Part shown: piece after piece, positions 31,642 through 44,590 of the stretch
Layout of the letters: each line of letters opens with the position of its first letter
Numbering within the stretch: the stretch's first letter is position 1
Assembly (NCBI GenBank): GCA_024180945.1
Contig: JAKSGN010000022.1
Location: 558,001 to 622,000, forward strand
Direction of reading: 5' to 3'
DNA length: 64,000 nt
Origin: Macrophomina tecta
Taxonomy: Eukaryota; Ascomycota; Dothideomycetes; Botryosphaeriales; Botryosphaeriaceae
The notes under the pieces: model-generated
Databases searched by the model: none
What the model saw: only the letters and a program-made list of their open reading frames with translations
What the model was told of the DNA's origin: nothing
Translations under genes and position numbers: made by a program

Positions 31642-34047
31642 ATGATGAAAGCGCCTGCGACCGACAAGCCACAGCCCGCCTGCCATGCCGCTTCCGTCCG
31701 GCCTGCCGCTGCCGCTCGCACTGCGCTCGTCCTCCTCGTCCTTCTGTACTTTGCCGTCGCCGCTTTCGACCGCCTGGTCGTCTTTGTGAGCTCAGAGCTG
31801 GAGCAGCGCGCGCGCGAGCGAGCCGAAGCATCAAAGACACCGAGCTTCTCGTGGGATGCTGTAAGCCGTCCCTGCAGTTATGGCGCCATGCAAGCAAGAC
31901 CTGCCCGAGGATCCTGGTTTTGAGCCGTGCCAACAGACCCTTTCCCTTTTCTGTTCTCCATCTTATCTGATCCCCCCTCCTTCTCCATTCACCCATCGAC
32001 AAAGGTGTTCGAGTGCTCACAACCCCCGCAGATTCCGTCATCAAAACACCTTGAGTTTCAGCCATGCTACCGCAACTTCCGCTGTGCGCGTGTCCAACTG
32101 CCGCTGGACTGGTGGAATGGCACGTTCCCTGACAAGTCCATCAGCCTGGCAGTAACAATGCTGCCAGCCAAGGTTCCCGTCACTGACCCGCGTTACGGAG
32201 GCCCAATCCTGCTGAACCCGGGCGGTCCGGGCGGTTCTGGAGTCGGTCTTGTCACTGCCGAGGGGCTCTCCATCCAGACCATGGTCGATTCACCCGTCGA
32301 CCCAGCATCCGAAGCGCCGGAGAACTCCACTTCCAAGTACTTTGACGTTGTCGGCTTTGACCCGCGCGGCATCGGGCAGACAAAGCCTGGCGCTCATTGC
32401 TTTCAATCCGCTTCCATCAGGGAGTCCTGGAACTTACGGCTGGACTCCCAAGGCATTTTGGGCAGCTCTGATGCCGTACTTGGTCGGCGTTGGGCCATGG
32501 TTAATGCGCTCGGAGCATCGTGCGCTGAGTTGGCAGAGGACGGCGATGTGAAACACTACGTCACCACCGCGTCAGTAGCACGAGACATGCTGGAGCTTGC
32601 AGAGCTCTTCGGTCAATATCGCGAAGCCCAAACCTGGCGTATCCTGACCGAGAATGCGATTCAGAAGTGCGAGAAGCACGGCGTATGCACGTCCATGCAG
32701 TTGCCCGAGATTTACGTTCCTGGGACAGAAAAGCTGCAGTACTGGGGTTTCTCGTATGGCACCTTGCTTGGCAGTACCTTTGCGTCGATGTTCCCAGACC
32801 GTGTAGGAAGGCTGGTTTTGGATGGTGTTGTACACGGCTCGAACTATATGAAGGCACTTTGGTCGGATAACCTGCATGATACGGAGAAGACGATGCGGGC
32901 TTTCTATGACCGCTGCGCAGAAGCCGGCCCATCTGTCTGCCCAATCGCCGATATCAACTCCACAGCGACTGACATTGAGGAAAAGGCCCATGCTGTGCTC
33001 ACCAAGATGTATCACAATCCCGTTCAGGTCAAAGGGGAATTCCCGGAAATAGTCACCTGGAGCGATGTCAGACTATTCATGTTCATGGCTCTGTATGAGC
33101 CTCTCCGTGCATTCCCGCTCATGGCTGAGATGCTAGCTGCCATGGCCCGTGGGGATGAGGATGGAGAGATGGAACGATACCTGACCAGCAAGCATTTCTT
33201 TGCTTGTGCCGCCCAGGGTAACGACACAGACATCGCCCAGGTGGATGGTGAAGCATCAATGGCCATCATGTGTAGTGACGGTGACCCACAGGACTACCTG
33301 GATCTGGATGGCATGGAAGAGCATTGGCGCAACTTGGATGCCATCTCACCCACTGTAGGCGCTATGTGGGCTGGACACCGGATGAACTGTGCAGGTTGGA
33401 AAATCAGACCCAAGTACAGGTTCACTGACTACAAGGCCGACTTCGGTGGAAACACATCCAGCCCGATCCTTTGGATTGGGAACACCGCAGACCCGGTCAC
33501 CCCCCTCGTCAAGTAAGTGAATTTCACCCTTGCTTTGAGCAGTTCACCACGGTCTGGCCCAGTATATGCGGTAGTCGGTACGCTAATCCATGCATTAGTG
33601 CGCACAAAATGAAGTCATTATTTCCGGGCTCTGAGGTTTTGGCGCAGAACTCCCCTGGTGTAAGTTTTGGACCCCGCCTTCTGCCGGCGATACAACCGGG
33701 TCCCCTAGTGAATCTTTGGAAACCGAAGTGAGTAAGCAGGAGAAACCAACTGACCGCCTTCGCAGCACTGCTCGCTTGCCGCGTTCTCCCCTTGCACCGT
33801 TGGGTACATCCGCAACTATTTTCACAATGGCACCGTGCCTGCTCCGGACACTATGTGCGAGCCCGTCGAGATACCCTTCGTCCACCCCAGCCGAGACTTG
33901 CATCTTCTCTCCAGAGATGATATCCTCGCAATGAATGCTCATCAGAATCTGAGCCGTTCATTTGCGAAGAATGCATATGGTCTGGGCAAAACAATGCTGC
34001 CCAGAGGCGAGAGTGGGTTGATGATGAAGCTGCTTGCCGACGACTGA
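31642..34047 (+). CDS. Membrane-anchored S33 alpha/beta-hydrolase peptidase (TAP-like)
   Basis: Related to tripeptidyl/prolyl aminopeptidases of family S33. Exons are 31642..31860, 32005..33512, 33599..33659 and 33766..34047, giving 689 residues. Near the N-terminus, ALVLLVLLYFAVAAF (about residues 29-43) is a single hydrophobic segment preceded by basic residues, so a signal anchor is more likely than a cleaved signal peptide. The hydrolase core has LNPGGPGGSG (oxyanion region), VVGFDPRGIG, the nucleophile in GFSYGT, and DRVGRLVLDGVV. The acid is in WIGNTADPVTP, and the histidine is probably the one that starts exon 4 (SPG-HCS). The C-terminal part matches the TAP-like C-terminal domain. Alternative in-frame ATGs exist at 31642 and 31645. 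The enzyme probably acts outside the cytosol (secretory path, vacuole or cell surface). Confidence 0.88.
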
Positions 34048-35028
34048 ACGGGTCTGTCTTCCAAGACCTGGACGAAGACACGATTACACGTTTACGAGGC
34101 ACAGATGATTGTGAATGTTGGAATGACTGTGCGGCTGCGACTGACTAGATGATGCTTTAGATGGCCCGTCAGCAATTACTTCAACCACGTTGGTGTTGGG
34201 TAGAATAGTTCGTTTTGATGGCCGTTTGAGCTGCAGCTCTCGACTGTTCCTTGGTCTTCCTTCGCCTCCGAGTTGGATTATTGCTCTTTTTCAAATTCCG
34301 GTCCCAATTTGATGAGTACAAACGGCGGGTATCGTGAAGTCGTGTGGAGCAGAAGCAAACGTCAATATTCCTTACTGTATGCACTCCCGCGACACACATG
34401 CGTCATCGTTCTTGTTTGGTACATACCCGGACATGCCGCAGGTTCGCGCACGTCGCTCTAAATGTCTTACCTTTATTAGCAATGCAGCTATTTAGCCAAG
34501 TAAGAGTTACTATATACGTATACTGGGAGGGCTCTTTGGTGGCCTTGCTGAGGCCGCTCGAAATCGTCCAGCTACCACCCTACGTATGAAACTGAACTGC
34601 GTGATCCGCAAACCGACGTTGCTACGTTATCTGCGCATTCCAACAAATTAATCTCATTTCTCGCATTCCCATTTGGACAAAGCCACTTCATCTACTTTGC
34701 GCGCTTTGTTGAACTCCGTTTCGCTGCTGCCCAGAAAGCCCAAGAAGACGGCAACGAGCATACTGTTCCCGTCCCCCGACCCGTCGTGGTAGCGGAGCAA
34801 TCGCGTGTCCCGCATCGCATGTGACACGCGACGGCAGCGCTCGGTTGCATCATTACTTAACGCGGCCACTCCCCCGAACACAGCGACGACGACGTCCATC
34901 CAACTAACCACCATCCCGACTACCACTTATCAGTCAACGCCCATCAATTCTTCGAGTCGGCAGAAAAAAAAAGGAAAAAAAAAAAGCCCCCCAACAGTCA
35001 CTATAGAAACTATAGAACGGACTTCGCG
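34048..35028. other. Intergenic between the S33 peptidase gene and the SDR gene
   Basis: About 1 kb. The region just before 35029 has a short A-run (about 34964-34986). No gene is supported. Confidence 0.55.
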
Positions 35029-35651
35029 ATGTTCCAGCGCGCGAAGAACATCTTCGCGCAGTCGGCCTTCATCGCCAACCCGCCCTTCACCGAGAAGGAG
35101 CTGCCGGACCAGCACGGCAAGGTAAGAAGTGGCTCCACCATCTTACCACTAGCACTTTTTTCCCCTTTGCTGCTCTTCACGCGCCCGCAATTTTTGCCTG
35201 AACTGACGGCCTTCGGTTTTTCCCCCCCTTCGGCACCACCAGGTCCACATCGTCACGGGCGGCTACTCGGGCGTCGGGCTCGAGCTGGTCAAGCTGCTGC
35301 ACGGCGCCGGCGCGACCGTCTACGTCGCGGGGCGCAGCCCGGACAAAGCTGCGCAAGCCATCGAGGAGGTCAAGAAGGGTGGTGGCGGTGGCGGCGGGAA
35401 TGGGCGCGTCGAGTTCCTGAAGCTGGATTTGGCGAGTTTGGCCTCGATCAAGGGGAGCGTGGACGAGTTTATGGGGAGAGAGGACAGGCTGGATGTGTTG
35501 ACGAATAATGCGGGGGTCATGTTTCCGCCAAAGGGGAGTGTGAGTGACGAGGTATGTGTTGCTGCTCCTTCTTTCCTTTTTCCTTTTTTTTTCGGTATTT
35601 TCGTTGCGATTCCAGCAAAATTTTCCCCTGTCTTTTTGGACTCTGTTCGTT

Positions 35652-35682
<31 letters not shown>

Positions 35683-36483
35683 TTTTTACAGAGGCTGTTG
35701 AGAAGCAAGACTGGTTCTTGAGGCGCAGACATGGGAATCAGGCGACTAACATGACACAGGGCCACGAACTCCAAACGGGCACCAACTGCCTCGGCCCCTT
35801 CCTCTTCACCCAGCTCCTCCTCCCTCTCCTCCGCAAGACGGCCGCCTCTTCGCCTCCCGGCTCCGTCCGCGTCACGTGGGCCGCGTCCGTCGCTATCGAT
35901 CTGCTGTCGCCTGCGTACGGCGTCGATCTCGACGACGCGACCGGTGCGCCCAAGGTGCTCAGGACGCCGCAGCAGAACTATGGGCAGAGCAAGTCCGGAA
36001 ACGTGCTGCTGGGCACCGAGTTTGCGAGGAGGTATCGGGAGGACGGGATTGTTAGCTCTGTGAGTGTCCACTATCCATGTTCTGTGCTCTCGGGGCGGGG
36101 ATGAAGTTGATGATGTACGGCAGTCCTGGAATCCGGGGAATTTGTATACGGAGCTGTACAGGCATACCGGTCCTGTTGAGCGTCTTGTTGCGGTGAGTAT
36201 TCCCTGAGTGCCCTCTCTCTTCGAGGAACGGAACCTGCTCACAGGCGGGACACAGCGCGGTATGCTCTATCCCGCAGTCAAGGGCGCCTACACGGAGCTA
36301 TACGCCGGCTGGTCTCCGGACATCACCCTCGAGAATAGCGGGTGCCTCGTCGTGCCCTGGGGCCGCATTCAGACGCCGAGAGCGGGCTTGGAGCAGGCAA
36401 TCAAGCGGAAAGACGAGGGCGGATTGGGCGTCGCGGAGAAATTTTGGGAGTGGTGCAAGAAGGAGACGAAGGCGTATATGTGA
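35029..36483 (+). CDS. Short-chain dehydrogenase/reductase
   Basis: NAD(P)-dependent oxidoreductase of the retinol-dehydrogenase/WWOX-like SDR type; the substrate is unknown. Exons are 35029..35121, 35243..35551, 35760..36059, 36124..36192 and 36256..36483, giving 332 residues. The start is MFQRAKNIFAQSAFIANPPF. The cofactor loop TGGYSGVG begins exon 2, and NNAG follows in LDVLTNNAGVMFPPKG. After the intron, NCLGPFLFTQLLLPLL is typical. The active-site serine is in VTWAASVAID, with Tyr and Lys in NYGQSKSGN. WNPGNLYTELYRH and RGMLYPAVKGAYTELYAG fit the substrate-lid part of the family. There is a seven-glycine run in KKGGGGGGGNGRVEF. Intron 2 carries an ATT microsatellite. No signal peptide is evident. 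Confidence 0.88.
35650..35687 (+). repeat. (TTA)n microsatellite in an SDR intron
   Basis: TTATTATTATT-type repeat, interrupted once by a T-run, within intron 2 (35552..35759) of the SDR gene. Removed by splicing. Confidence 0.8.
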
Positions 36484-39400
36484 GCGGTTGGGCCTGAAAA
36501 AGTGGTGGTTTGGGCCATGGAATCAATAGTAGGAATGGTATGGGGAGAGCGTCGGCTCTGTTTTTCTTTTGCTTTTCGTTCGGTATTGCTCCCCCTTCAT
36601 CCGATGTACGTTATCTGGCAGCAGAGCTTTCCGCTCGAGAATCATGCATCCCGTGATCCCGTTTCTCGGCCCCAGTCCGAATTTATGATTTCTGCCACTT
36701 CAAGTAACTCAGGGGCCAATGGCTTTCTCTAATTATATTTGGGTCTTTGATGATGAGCCAGAGAGAAACAAGAGCATAAATCAGGTACTTTGGCCTAACA
36801 TACTTGGTTCTTATTTACTTCGCCGTCGGGAAGGAAAGTTCTACTCTCCTTTCCAGAGTTACTAAAGGCCTCTGACCCGGAGAGGCAATATTATCAAGTT
36901 ATGAGCAGTACAAACAAGCGCAACCCTTGCTGGCCATCACCTCATTTAATGCGCCATGTCATCTTCTCCTGTTTATAATCAGCTCCGGTACTCCTCACCC
37001 AGTGACTGGGAAACGGTAGTCTGCGCCAGTAAGATTCGCCGATAAGGCAGGGATGTTACCGGTCGTCTTTCCAGGGTTGCAGAGGAGGATGCGAAACCTC
37101 TGTTTCTCATATGATTATGTGCATAATCGCCATTAAGCTGAGGACGAAGTCCTCTCGCATTGACTTTCTCTTCAGCAGACCTGTGGTCGGTATTGGCTCT
37201 CGGCCACCTGGATGGCTGGGGAATATCATGGTGCACTGTCGCCGGTACTCGGGTGCGGAGTCATTGACCCCCATACGATGATGATGCAAATATACTAATT
37301 CTGCAGAACAAAAGGAGTGGGAATAAGCTTGGTTGGAATGTTAAGTAACAGCTCAAAGGGAGTGCACAGAGAACTCGTTGCTGCTGCGATTTACCGCACA
37401 AGAGGAACTAATACTCAACGGCTTAGACTAGTCACCAGGAAAATATAGGAAGAGAAGATAAAGGACGCCGACCAAGCCTCTAATATGCTGCCGGATATTG
37501 TATACACCCGTCCCATGGGAAGACAGACAAGAGCCTCCAGGTTTATGGACTGGTAATAAGTTCGCCCATGGGAAATCCCACTTAATGCCTTGCATTGCCC
37601 GTGTACGCAGACCGATATAGCAGGAGTAAGGCTTGAGCACGGAGCAGCCCGTCACGGTTACTCCAGATCAGCTCATTTGGCCATGACGCAAACTGCACGA
37701 TGTTTCATGTGGGCAAGAATGAAAGTATAGATTTAGATTGGGCTGATGATCTCGTGAAAAAAAAAAAAAAAAAAGAACGTAGACAAGCTGTACTCCACTG
37801 GACAGACTAAGCAATACAGGAAAATCTAGTGCATATGCTGTCGAGGATATTTGTGCTGGACACCGAGACCAATGTCCGCGTCAACCCTAAACGCCATTTG
37901 CCTATACGCCACTGCTGGGCGCTCAATCTTCCCGCACGGAAGGATCAGTGTTGCAACAACTCAACCGGCCCCTCTATCCGAAGGACCAAGGGTTTAAACC
38001 CTCTTATGATCCGAGCCTGGACAGATGCCCCAGCTAATCGACCATAATGCTACTTGCTTCATCGTCTGTTATCTCGATACAACACCGTAATATCAGCCAG
38101 TATGCTTGATTACACGCCACAATTGACGCACGCCCAGTTTTGACGGGTCCTGGAAGACTTAATTTACCTCTCACTAGCCATACTCCTCAGGTTCTTATAC
38201 TCCTCAGGGACAGCCGGGGACTTCCCGCATTCCAGATTGCTGAATCTGGCACATAGCTGGTGGAGCGACTGATCACCTACATGTTTTGCCTAGAGATATC
38301 ACGCACTGCCACATCACAAGGATAAGACTCTTCCACAAGACACAGCGGCGGGCTTGATAAGGTGAACAGCAAGGGAACATAGCTTCCGAAGAAATAGTTG
38401 CTAAACCAGAAGACCGGGAGAGAGTGGTACGGAGTCGCCATCGTCCCAGTCCCCCGTCGTATCACTTCAGCAAGAATCCAGCACACGTACGCACACAGGC
38501 CGGCCACGCCCGGACACCTGACTTCCCTCTATGCCACGCCTCGTGTTTTTGGCAACCTCTTGAGATGTAAAACAACCAACCACATCAGTCGAACTGGATA
38601 GGCAGCTGCTTTGCTTAACTGCTTGGTCAAGGGATCTTACGCGCCGCTTCGCTCCAGTGAGGCTCTAGACACACCCTCCTGGCACAAACTTCGAGGCTGT
38701 GCACGAGATGATAGTGAGGGCAGCCACAGCTCGGCACTCAACCCAAGCGCAATGAATGCATGCATGGGAAGCTCAATCAGTCATCCGGGCTTGAGTATTC
38801 TTGTAACCCAGGAACATTTGCATCCGGCCGACTTCTTCGACTCCCAACAGCCCATCTCGCATAACGGTGAATTCTCTAGCTCCCCACTGCGTAAGTGAGT
38901 TAACCCCAAGAAGACCACATATGAGTCGCTGAGTAAGGGCCCGCCAGGTTTGCCAGCCGGCATGGACGCTACGGATGCGCCAGTCGGGTATGTTCGGAGC
39001 CTTCCTGACTTCGTACAGCGAACTTGACTTCAGAGGCTGCTCGGCGTATTGCCAGTAACTCGGGGGATGCACCCCTTTTCCGCGTCATATTGAATTTGCA
39101 TTTTGGTAACTATACTTGATGATCATGAAAATCATCAGGAGTGTTCAGCGAGGCATAGGATCGCGAAAGTAGCCACAGCTGGAACTGGTGTAAGAAGAGG
39201 CCTTTAGCGGATTTTAGATTGCGCAAAGACCTTTCAGACAAAAAAGTCTTGTTTTTCGCATCTAGCGTCAAAAGGCACGCAGTTCTTTCTCCCTACTTTG
39301 CGTTTTGAGCCGTAGAAAGAGTCCTGCATTTTCCAGAAACATCCAAAAAAAAAAAACCCCCCCACCAGCTCAACCATAGTTCGCAAATAAACCCCGAAGG

Positions 39401-42400
39401 ACATGCGGTTCTAGGTCCAGATCCGTGAGGTCGACTCTGCTGACGACCGTTTGGGCTGGTCCTCCCACGTGGCGCCGCACACACGTGTCGAGGAGGCGGT
39501 CTGGCCTTCTTCTGCGCAGCACAATCAAAAGCGACGCAGCGCTTCTGCACCTCTCACTTTCTTTTCCTCAAAACGGGCTCCTGCAGCTGGTGCTGAGGCA
39601 AAATAACCCCTCACCGGAAATAATATTGCGTTAATTTCACTTACACTGCGGCGGCCGACTTCAACTCCGCGTTGTAACACTTGCGGCGAGAAGTGGAAGC
39701 AAATATGCGCAGAGGCTGATTGCCCACGCAACGGCTCGATGATGCAGGGTATCACCTTTTTGATTTGCTGCTGCTCAACAATAATGGTGGTGGAGCTTCG
39801 CGGCCATCGAGATCAGAGCGCTCATCTTCTGCAAAACTACACCCTGCGCACAGTAAAACGGCGTCATCCCATCGGGGAGAGAGCAAACTGCCACAATCCA
39901 CGGGACAGTAAGCTGGTTTTTCTCCGACGCTGAAAAACCGGAGGCTGAGAAAGAGCCAGCAACTAAGCACTAGAAAATCTGCAAAAGCCCAATACGAATG
40001 CCAAAAATAAACAACGATGATCGACGACCTCGTACTGCATGCACATACCTTGCCTGCCTCTCCCCTGCAGACCACCACATCCCTCCCACACACGTGCATG
40101 AGCGCACGGGAAGAAACCGAGCCGCGCCGCACAAAGAGAGGCCAATAAGAAGCAAATACGAGTTCCCACCCCAACCGCATGGAGCGGACACGAGTCGAAG
40201 TCGAGTCGAGTGCCCCGAGCCTCGTGTAACCACGAAGGAAAAAATTTGTGTGCAATCACAATTAACATTCCCAACCGTTACACGCACGTCATCATCCGCA
40301 TACAGTGGGGCCTCCTCCCCTGCCTGCCATCTGAGCCTCCGAACACGAGGGAGATGAGAGAGAGAGAGAGAGAGAGAGAGAGGGGAAAAAAAAAAATAAA
40401 ACCAATTCTGCCGTTGATCAGGCAGGAGAGCCACGGGGTGGCCCCGATCCCTGGCGCCGGACTTCTGTGCGTAGCCTGCGCCGCAGCAATACTGCTTTCT
40501 CATGCGGACACACGCCTTCACAGCTGAGCGAGCACCTAAGCTCCGTCAGGCCCAGTCGGTTACGGGGCGCAACTGCATAGCAGCGACGCTCATTGCTCAA
40601 CCACGCGTCCATCCAAAACGGGACGCGGCTGCATGCCGGAAACCCCAGCGGCCAGAAACAAGGGCGTGAGAGTTCGTCATCATTACTTTCGTCAAGCGCC
40701 GCCGTTTCGAGCGTGCGCGCCCGCAGTACGCTCAAAAGCAACGGAGACAGTGCTTCGGGATTGCTGATGCCGAGCGGCCCCCCAATACGGCAGCCATCTG
40801 AACCACGAGGCAGCCAGCACGGCACAGAAGAGAGAGAAGGGGGACTGGGCGGAGTAGAAGGAAGCGGACGCGCAGGGCACGGGCAGGTCTCGGAGCGGAA
40901 AAGCGAGACGAGCTGAACTGCGTCTCCGTCAACGAAACCTCTGCAAATCATATACGCCGGTGGGGGGGAGAAGAACAGCCTGCTCATCATGCCACCAAAC
41001 AGGAAATGCCGAACCCAAGCTTCTGCCTTTGCCCTCCGATGGCCCAAAAAGGTGCGCACAGCGAAGGGAAAGCCACGGTGGACGAAACAAGTAGGCTTCA
41101 GCTCAGGCATGTCTCGCGCTCAGCTTGCCCTGGCAGTCGCTCTCTCCTTCTGGCACAAATCATGCGCAGAAGAAGCTTGTTAGACTGGCGTGAACATCCC
41201 CACCCGCAAGAAGATCGCTTCAAGCCCTTTCCCGTCTGACGTGCATGGTGGTTGCCACCCCTCCTCTCACCCATCCTCAATGCACAGACACATAAGCAAT
41301 CAACCACGAGGCAGCCACGAAAAAGAAGTGCGACCGGCCTGGTTCGTGCAAATGTCTCAGAAGGCGCTTAGACGCTTGCCGGAGAAAAGAAACGCTCACA
41401 ACGCCGGTGCTGGTAGCAGTAGTGGTAAGTCCCGTCTAGGGATTACCCACGACACAGTACGGTACGGCAGAGACACATATTATCACACACAGCCAAAGGG
41501 TCTCAAGAGACCAGGCGAGGTCGAGGCCAGGGCTCGATTAGACAAGAACAGGCTTCGACAAATTTGGTTCTGTACCATACCGACCAAAGCAAGAAACAAA
41601 AAGTGAGATGAAATCATGTACACACAACAGCAGCCACCGCAAAGAATACCTTCCATTCTCACATTCCGCTTTCCCGGTCCGCCAGGGGTATACGAAGGAC
41701 AAGAAGAAAACAAGCCGATAATTAAGCACCTGGGAGCGACAGGTCATGCGGTGATGTTGATGATGATGCGCATCAAGGAGAAAAAAAAAAAAAAAAAAAG
41801 AAAACCCCGAGAAAAACATGCTTGACACAGTACAGAAAAAGTGAACAAAGACAACTGTCCCCCGCGTTCAGCGGGATCAAGGTAATCAGTCACACGAATA
41901 GGTAGAAAGTTTTCACGATCCAAGAAAGACTTCCCCCAATGAAGGTATCTAACAAGCGAAGCAAAAGCAACGAGAAGAGTCCCTAGACTTGAACGTGAGA
42001 GGGAAGACACGTCCCAGGAGAAAATGCTTTCACCAACAAGGAAAGATTAACAAGAAGTACATACAAGCCACAAAAGTGAGGATCCCTGGGAAGACCTGAG
42101 ACCGGTGGAATGATGCTTCCCTCGAAAGACCGCGCTCTGCAAACAGGATAAAACGGCTTTCAGCCGCAGGGCAGAAAGTGCGACCAGGTAACAGCAAAAA
42201 GAAAAGCGCAAAATGAACGCCACCATGCTGCCAACACGTGGTGGCTCTTCGAAATAAGGAGGGCCGCCCAGCTAAAAAGAAAAGACTTAAAGAACAAGCC
42301 ATTCGCTTCGAGATTGGAGAGTCTGCCACACCGCGTTTCGCTACGTCTCAGTCGTTGTTCGTCATCGCTGCGTGAAGTGAAAAATGATGTCCCGATTCCA

Positions 42401-42544
42401 GGGGGAGGAGTAACCGATGCAGTGATAAGACAAATACAAGGTATCGCGGAACCCATGGCCAAGCTGATGTTGCCTCAGAGGCACGCAGGAGCAGGGTATA
42501 GATATCAGTGAGACGACGAAGAAGAAGAGGGAGGGGTGCCTCGT
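36484..42544. other. 6-kb gene-poor region between two convergent genes
   Basis: Both flanking genes point into this interval, so only their 3' UTRs are expected. I found no recognisable protein, transposon, tRNA or rRNA. Longer open frames (for example 40418..41110, minus, 230 codons) lack domain patterns and a usable splice set. It contains several homopolymer runs (A-run near 37758-37774, A/C-run near 39343-39363, A-run near 41780-41799), a GA microsatellite at 40356..40382 and a short local duplication near 38185-38212 (ATACTCCTCAGG twice). Composition does not look AT-rich, so strong RIP decay is not obvious by eye. Confidence 0.5.
40356..40382 (+). repeat. (GA)n microsatellite
   Basis: About 13 copies of GA, followed by GGG and a run of A. 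Confidence 0.85.
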
Positions 42545-44590
42545 TTACACGACTAGATCACCTAGTCCTAACCCTCTTCTTCTGCGCGCTCTGGCGGCCA
42601 TCCTTGTCCGCGAGTCGGCATCAACGTCATAGTCGTTCGCCCATTCCATCTTGCAGTGATCAACTGTGCGTCCAAACCGTCTGGGAGCGCAGTTGAACCC
42701 ACCTCGCTCGCGCCGACGCATATCTTGCTCCGTCAAGACGCCGGCACGCTCACCCCAGCTGGCGCGCTCAAACTCCATGATGCCGCCAAACTTGCTGTCA
42801 CTGTTGGCGACGAAGAAACTGGATCCATCTGGTACGAAGCTGACGCCGCTGATGGACCCGAAGAAGTCCAGCGTTTGGGCGTGGTCAAACGTTTGTGCAT
42901 CAATCACGCTGACCACGTCGTCCGCTTCAGCAGAGAGTAGGACTCGCCGTCCTCCACCAACGGGGCTGAAATGTAAGCTGCGCGGACAGGCCATTGTGGA
43001 TGCAATGATGGACAATGGCTGCCGCCACCAACGGGCGTCGTACACCACGACCTTGGAATCCTGGGCGCCGGTGGCAAGGCGGATACCATCGTCAGCCCAC
43101 GCGCACGCAAAGGTATGTTCCTCGTGGGCAGGGAGGCGTTCAAAGGGACGCCCTGTTTCAGCGTCAGTGATCAGCGTTTCGTGAAAGTCGCCCACGACCA
43201 TGCGCATGCGGCCGTTGGGCGAGGTGGCGGAACAGTTGATGGCTTCCTCGTACGCGAAATCGTAAATGAAGCGGTTCGTGGAGCAGTCTAGAATCCGAAG
43301 ACGCTTATCATTCGACGAAAACGCTGCCATACAGCCGCCCGTGCTACGGTTGGCAAACGTGTGCACGTGGTTGGTGATGCCGTTTGGCTCGTGCGTAATA
43401 AAGCCCTGGGTGGGTTTGCTGCCGTATTCCGACTGCAAGTCGACGAGGGCGTACTCTCCGTGGAAGCCACCTGCGATAAGCATATTCTCTGAAGCGGTCA
43501 TGGACGTGATATCGAACGTGGCGGAATGCAACGAATCGAAGTGGGATCGCGACAAATCCATGACACAGCTGGTCGAGGTGCCCAAGGAGTCAGTGCGCAT
43601 TACTCTTGATCTGCCAGCATAGAAGATATCACTCCGTGACGTTGCTGCTATAAGGTTGCGTAGTTGGAAATGGGCTATCAGGGCCTGGTGGTTGGTATTC
43701 ATTCTCCGAAAGCGGAAATAATTCTCGGTGTTGGGAAGTTTCCTAGCCATCCTGGGCGGAAGCATACCGACCCTGCCCAAGACCTGATAGAGTCGGGTGC
43801 GAGCATCCCTTGCTGCCTCTCGGACTGTTTCAAGCCTGTCCCAGTTGATACCCTGGATGTCGTACCGATTACCCTGTAGCTCTTCTCTTGACACGGAGCG
43901 AGGCCGGCTCCAGTGTTTGACTTTCGAGGCCTCTGGGCCAACTTTGCTGAGTCCGTACTCTGGTATTCCGCCAGCGGCTCTCCAGGTGTCCATGAATTTG
44001 CAAATGTCCAACTTGAAGTTGTAGTCATCCACGGACGGCGTGTTCATCTCGAAATCTTCCCAGTATGGTGGTATAGCAAACTGGGAGTTACCAAGACTGA
44101 AGGATCCCGGATGGAGGTTCATAGGGATGTACGGGGTGGGTATGCCGCTGCTGGCGCCGGTTAGGGAAGTGAGTGTCAGCATGCCTCCCTGGACGGTATA
44201 AGACGGAGCCCAGACGGGCCCTCCCTCGTCGACAGCCGAGGATGGGATCTCGTCCATGGGCGCGTGAGGTGCCGAAGACGGCAGCTGCGAGAGAGGTGAG
44301 AGGTGTGAAGGCTGAGGGCCGAAGTCAAGGCCGGAGTAGGCGCCGGGAGAGGATATGGGCACGCCGCCGGGCTGGGTATCTTCCATATCAGAGTCGGTGT
44401 CCTCCAGCACGCCGTCCATGTCCTGCTCGGTGTCGCCGTGGTAAGCGGTGTCTTGGGAGAAGGGATCCATGGCCAGGTGGGAAGAGGGAGGAGTTATGCG
44501 GTAGGGGAAGCCGGCGTACGGGGGGCTCGGCGGCAATGCGGGCTGGGAAGCAGGGTGGCTCCGGGCGATGTCATCTCCAGCGCTGGCCAT
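42545..44590 (-). CDS. WD40-repeat protein of the fungal SPBC2A9.03-like type
   Basis: Single-exon gene of 681 residues. Residues 1-200 are low-complexity and acidic/proline-rich (MASAGDDIARSHPASQP at the start, DTDSDMEDTQPGG). The signature WRAAGGIPEYGLSKV and YDIQGINWDRLETVREAARDARTRLYQ then NYFRFRRMNTNHQALIAHFQLRNL precedes a WD40 propeller. The propeller shows repeats around MLIAGGFHGEYALVDL, HTFACAWADDGIRLATGAQDSKVVVYD and PRSLHFSPVGGGRRVLLSAEADDVVSVID. From memory this resembles the uncharacterised S. pombe WD-repeat protein C2A9.03. No molecular function is known to me. The C-terminus is basic. The start ATG at 44590 gives the full acidic N-terminus; it could be shorter, starting at a later Met (MDPFSQD). 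Confidence 0.85.
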   Translation of the reverse strand: MASAGDDIARSHPASQPALPPSPPYAGFPYRITPPSSHLAMDPFSQDTAYHGDTEQDMDGVLEDTDSDMEDTQPGGVPISSPGAYSGLDFGPQPSHLSPLSQLPSSAPHAPMDEIPSSAVDEGGPVWAPSYTVQGGMLTLTSLTGASSGIPTPYIPMNLHPGSFSLGNSQFAIPPYWEDFEMNTPSVDDYNFKLDICKFMDTWRAAGGIPEYGLSKVGPEASKVKHWSRPRSVSREELQGNRYDIQGINWDRLETVREAARDARTRLYQVLGRVGMLPPRMARKLPNTENYFRFRRMNTNHQALIAHFQLRNLIAATSRSDIFYAGRSRVMRTDSLGTSTSCVMDLSRSHFDSLHSATFDITSMTASENMLIAGGFHGEYALVDLQSEYGSKPTQGFITHEPNGITNHVHTFANRSTGGCMAAFSSNDKRLRILDCSTNRFIYDFAYEEAINCSATSPNGRMRMVVGDFHETLITDAETGRPFERLPAHEEHTFACAWADDGIRLATGAQDSKVVVYDARWWRQPLSIIASTMACPRSLHFSPVGGGRRVLLSAEADDVVSVIDAQTFDHAQTLDFFGSISGVSFVPDGSSFFVANSDSKFGGIMEFERASWGERAGVLTEQDMRRRERGGFNCAPRRFGRTVDHCKMEWANDYDVDADSRTRMAARARRRRGLGLGDLVV

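Noticed and set aside
40418..41110. 230-codon minus-strand frame in the 6-kb gap
   Set aside because: No domain pattern, no splice partners and mixed composition. It is not excluded but cannot be supported.
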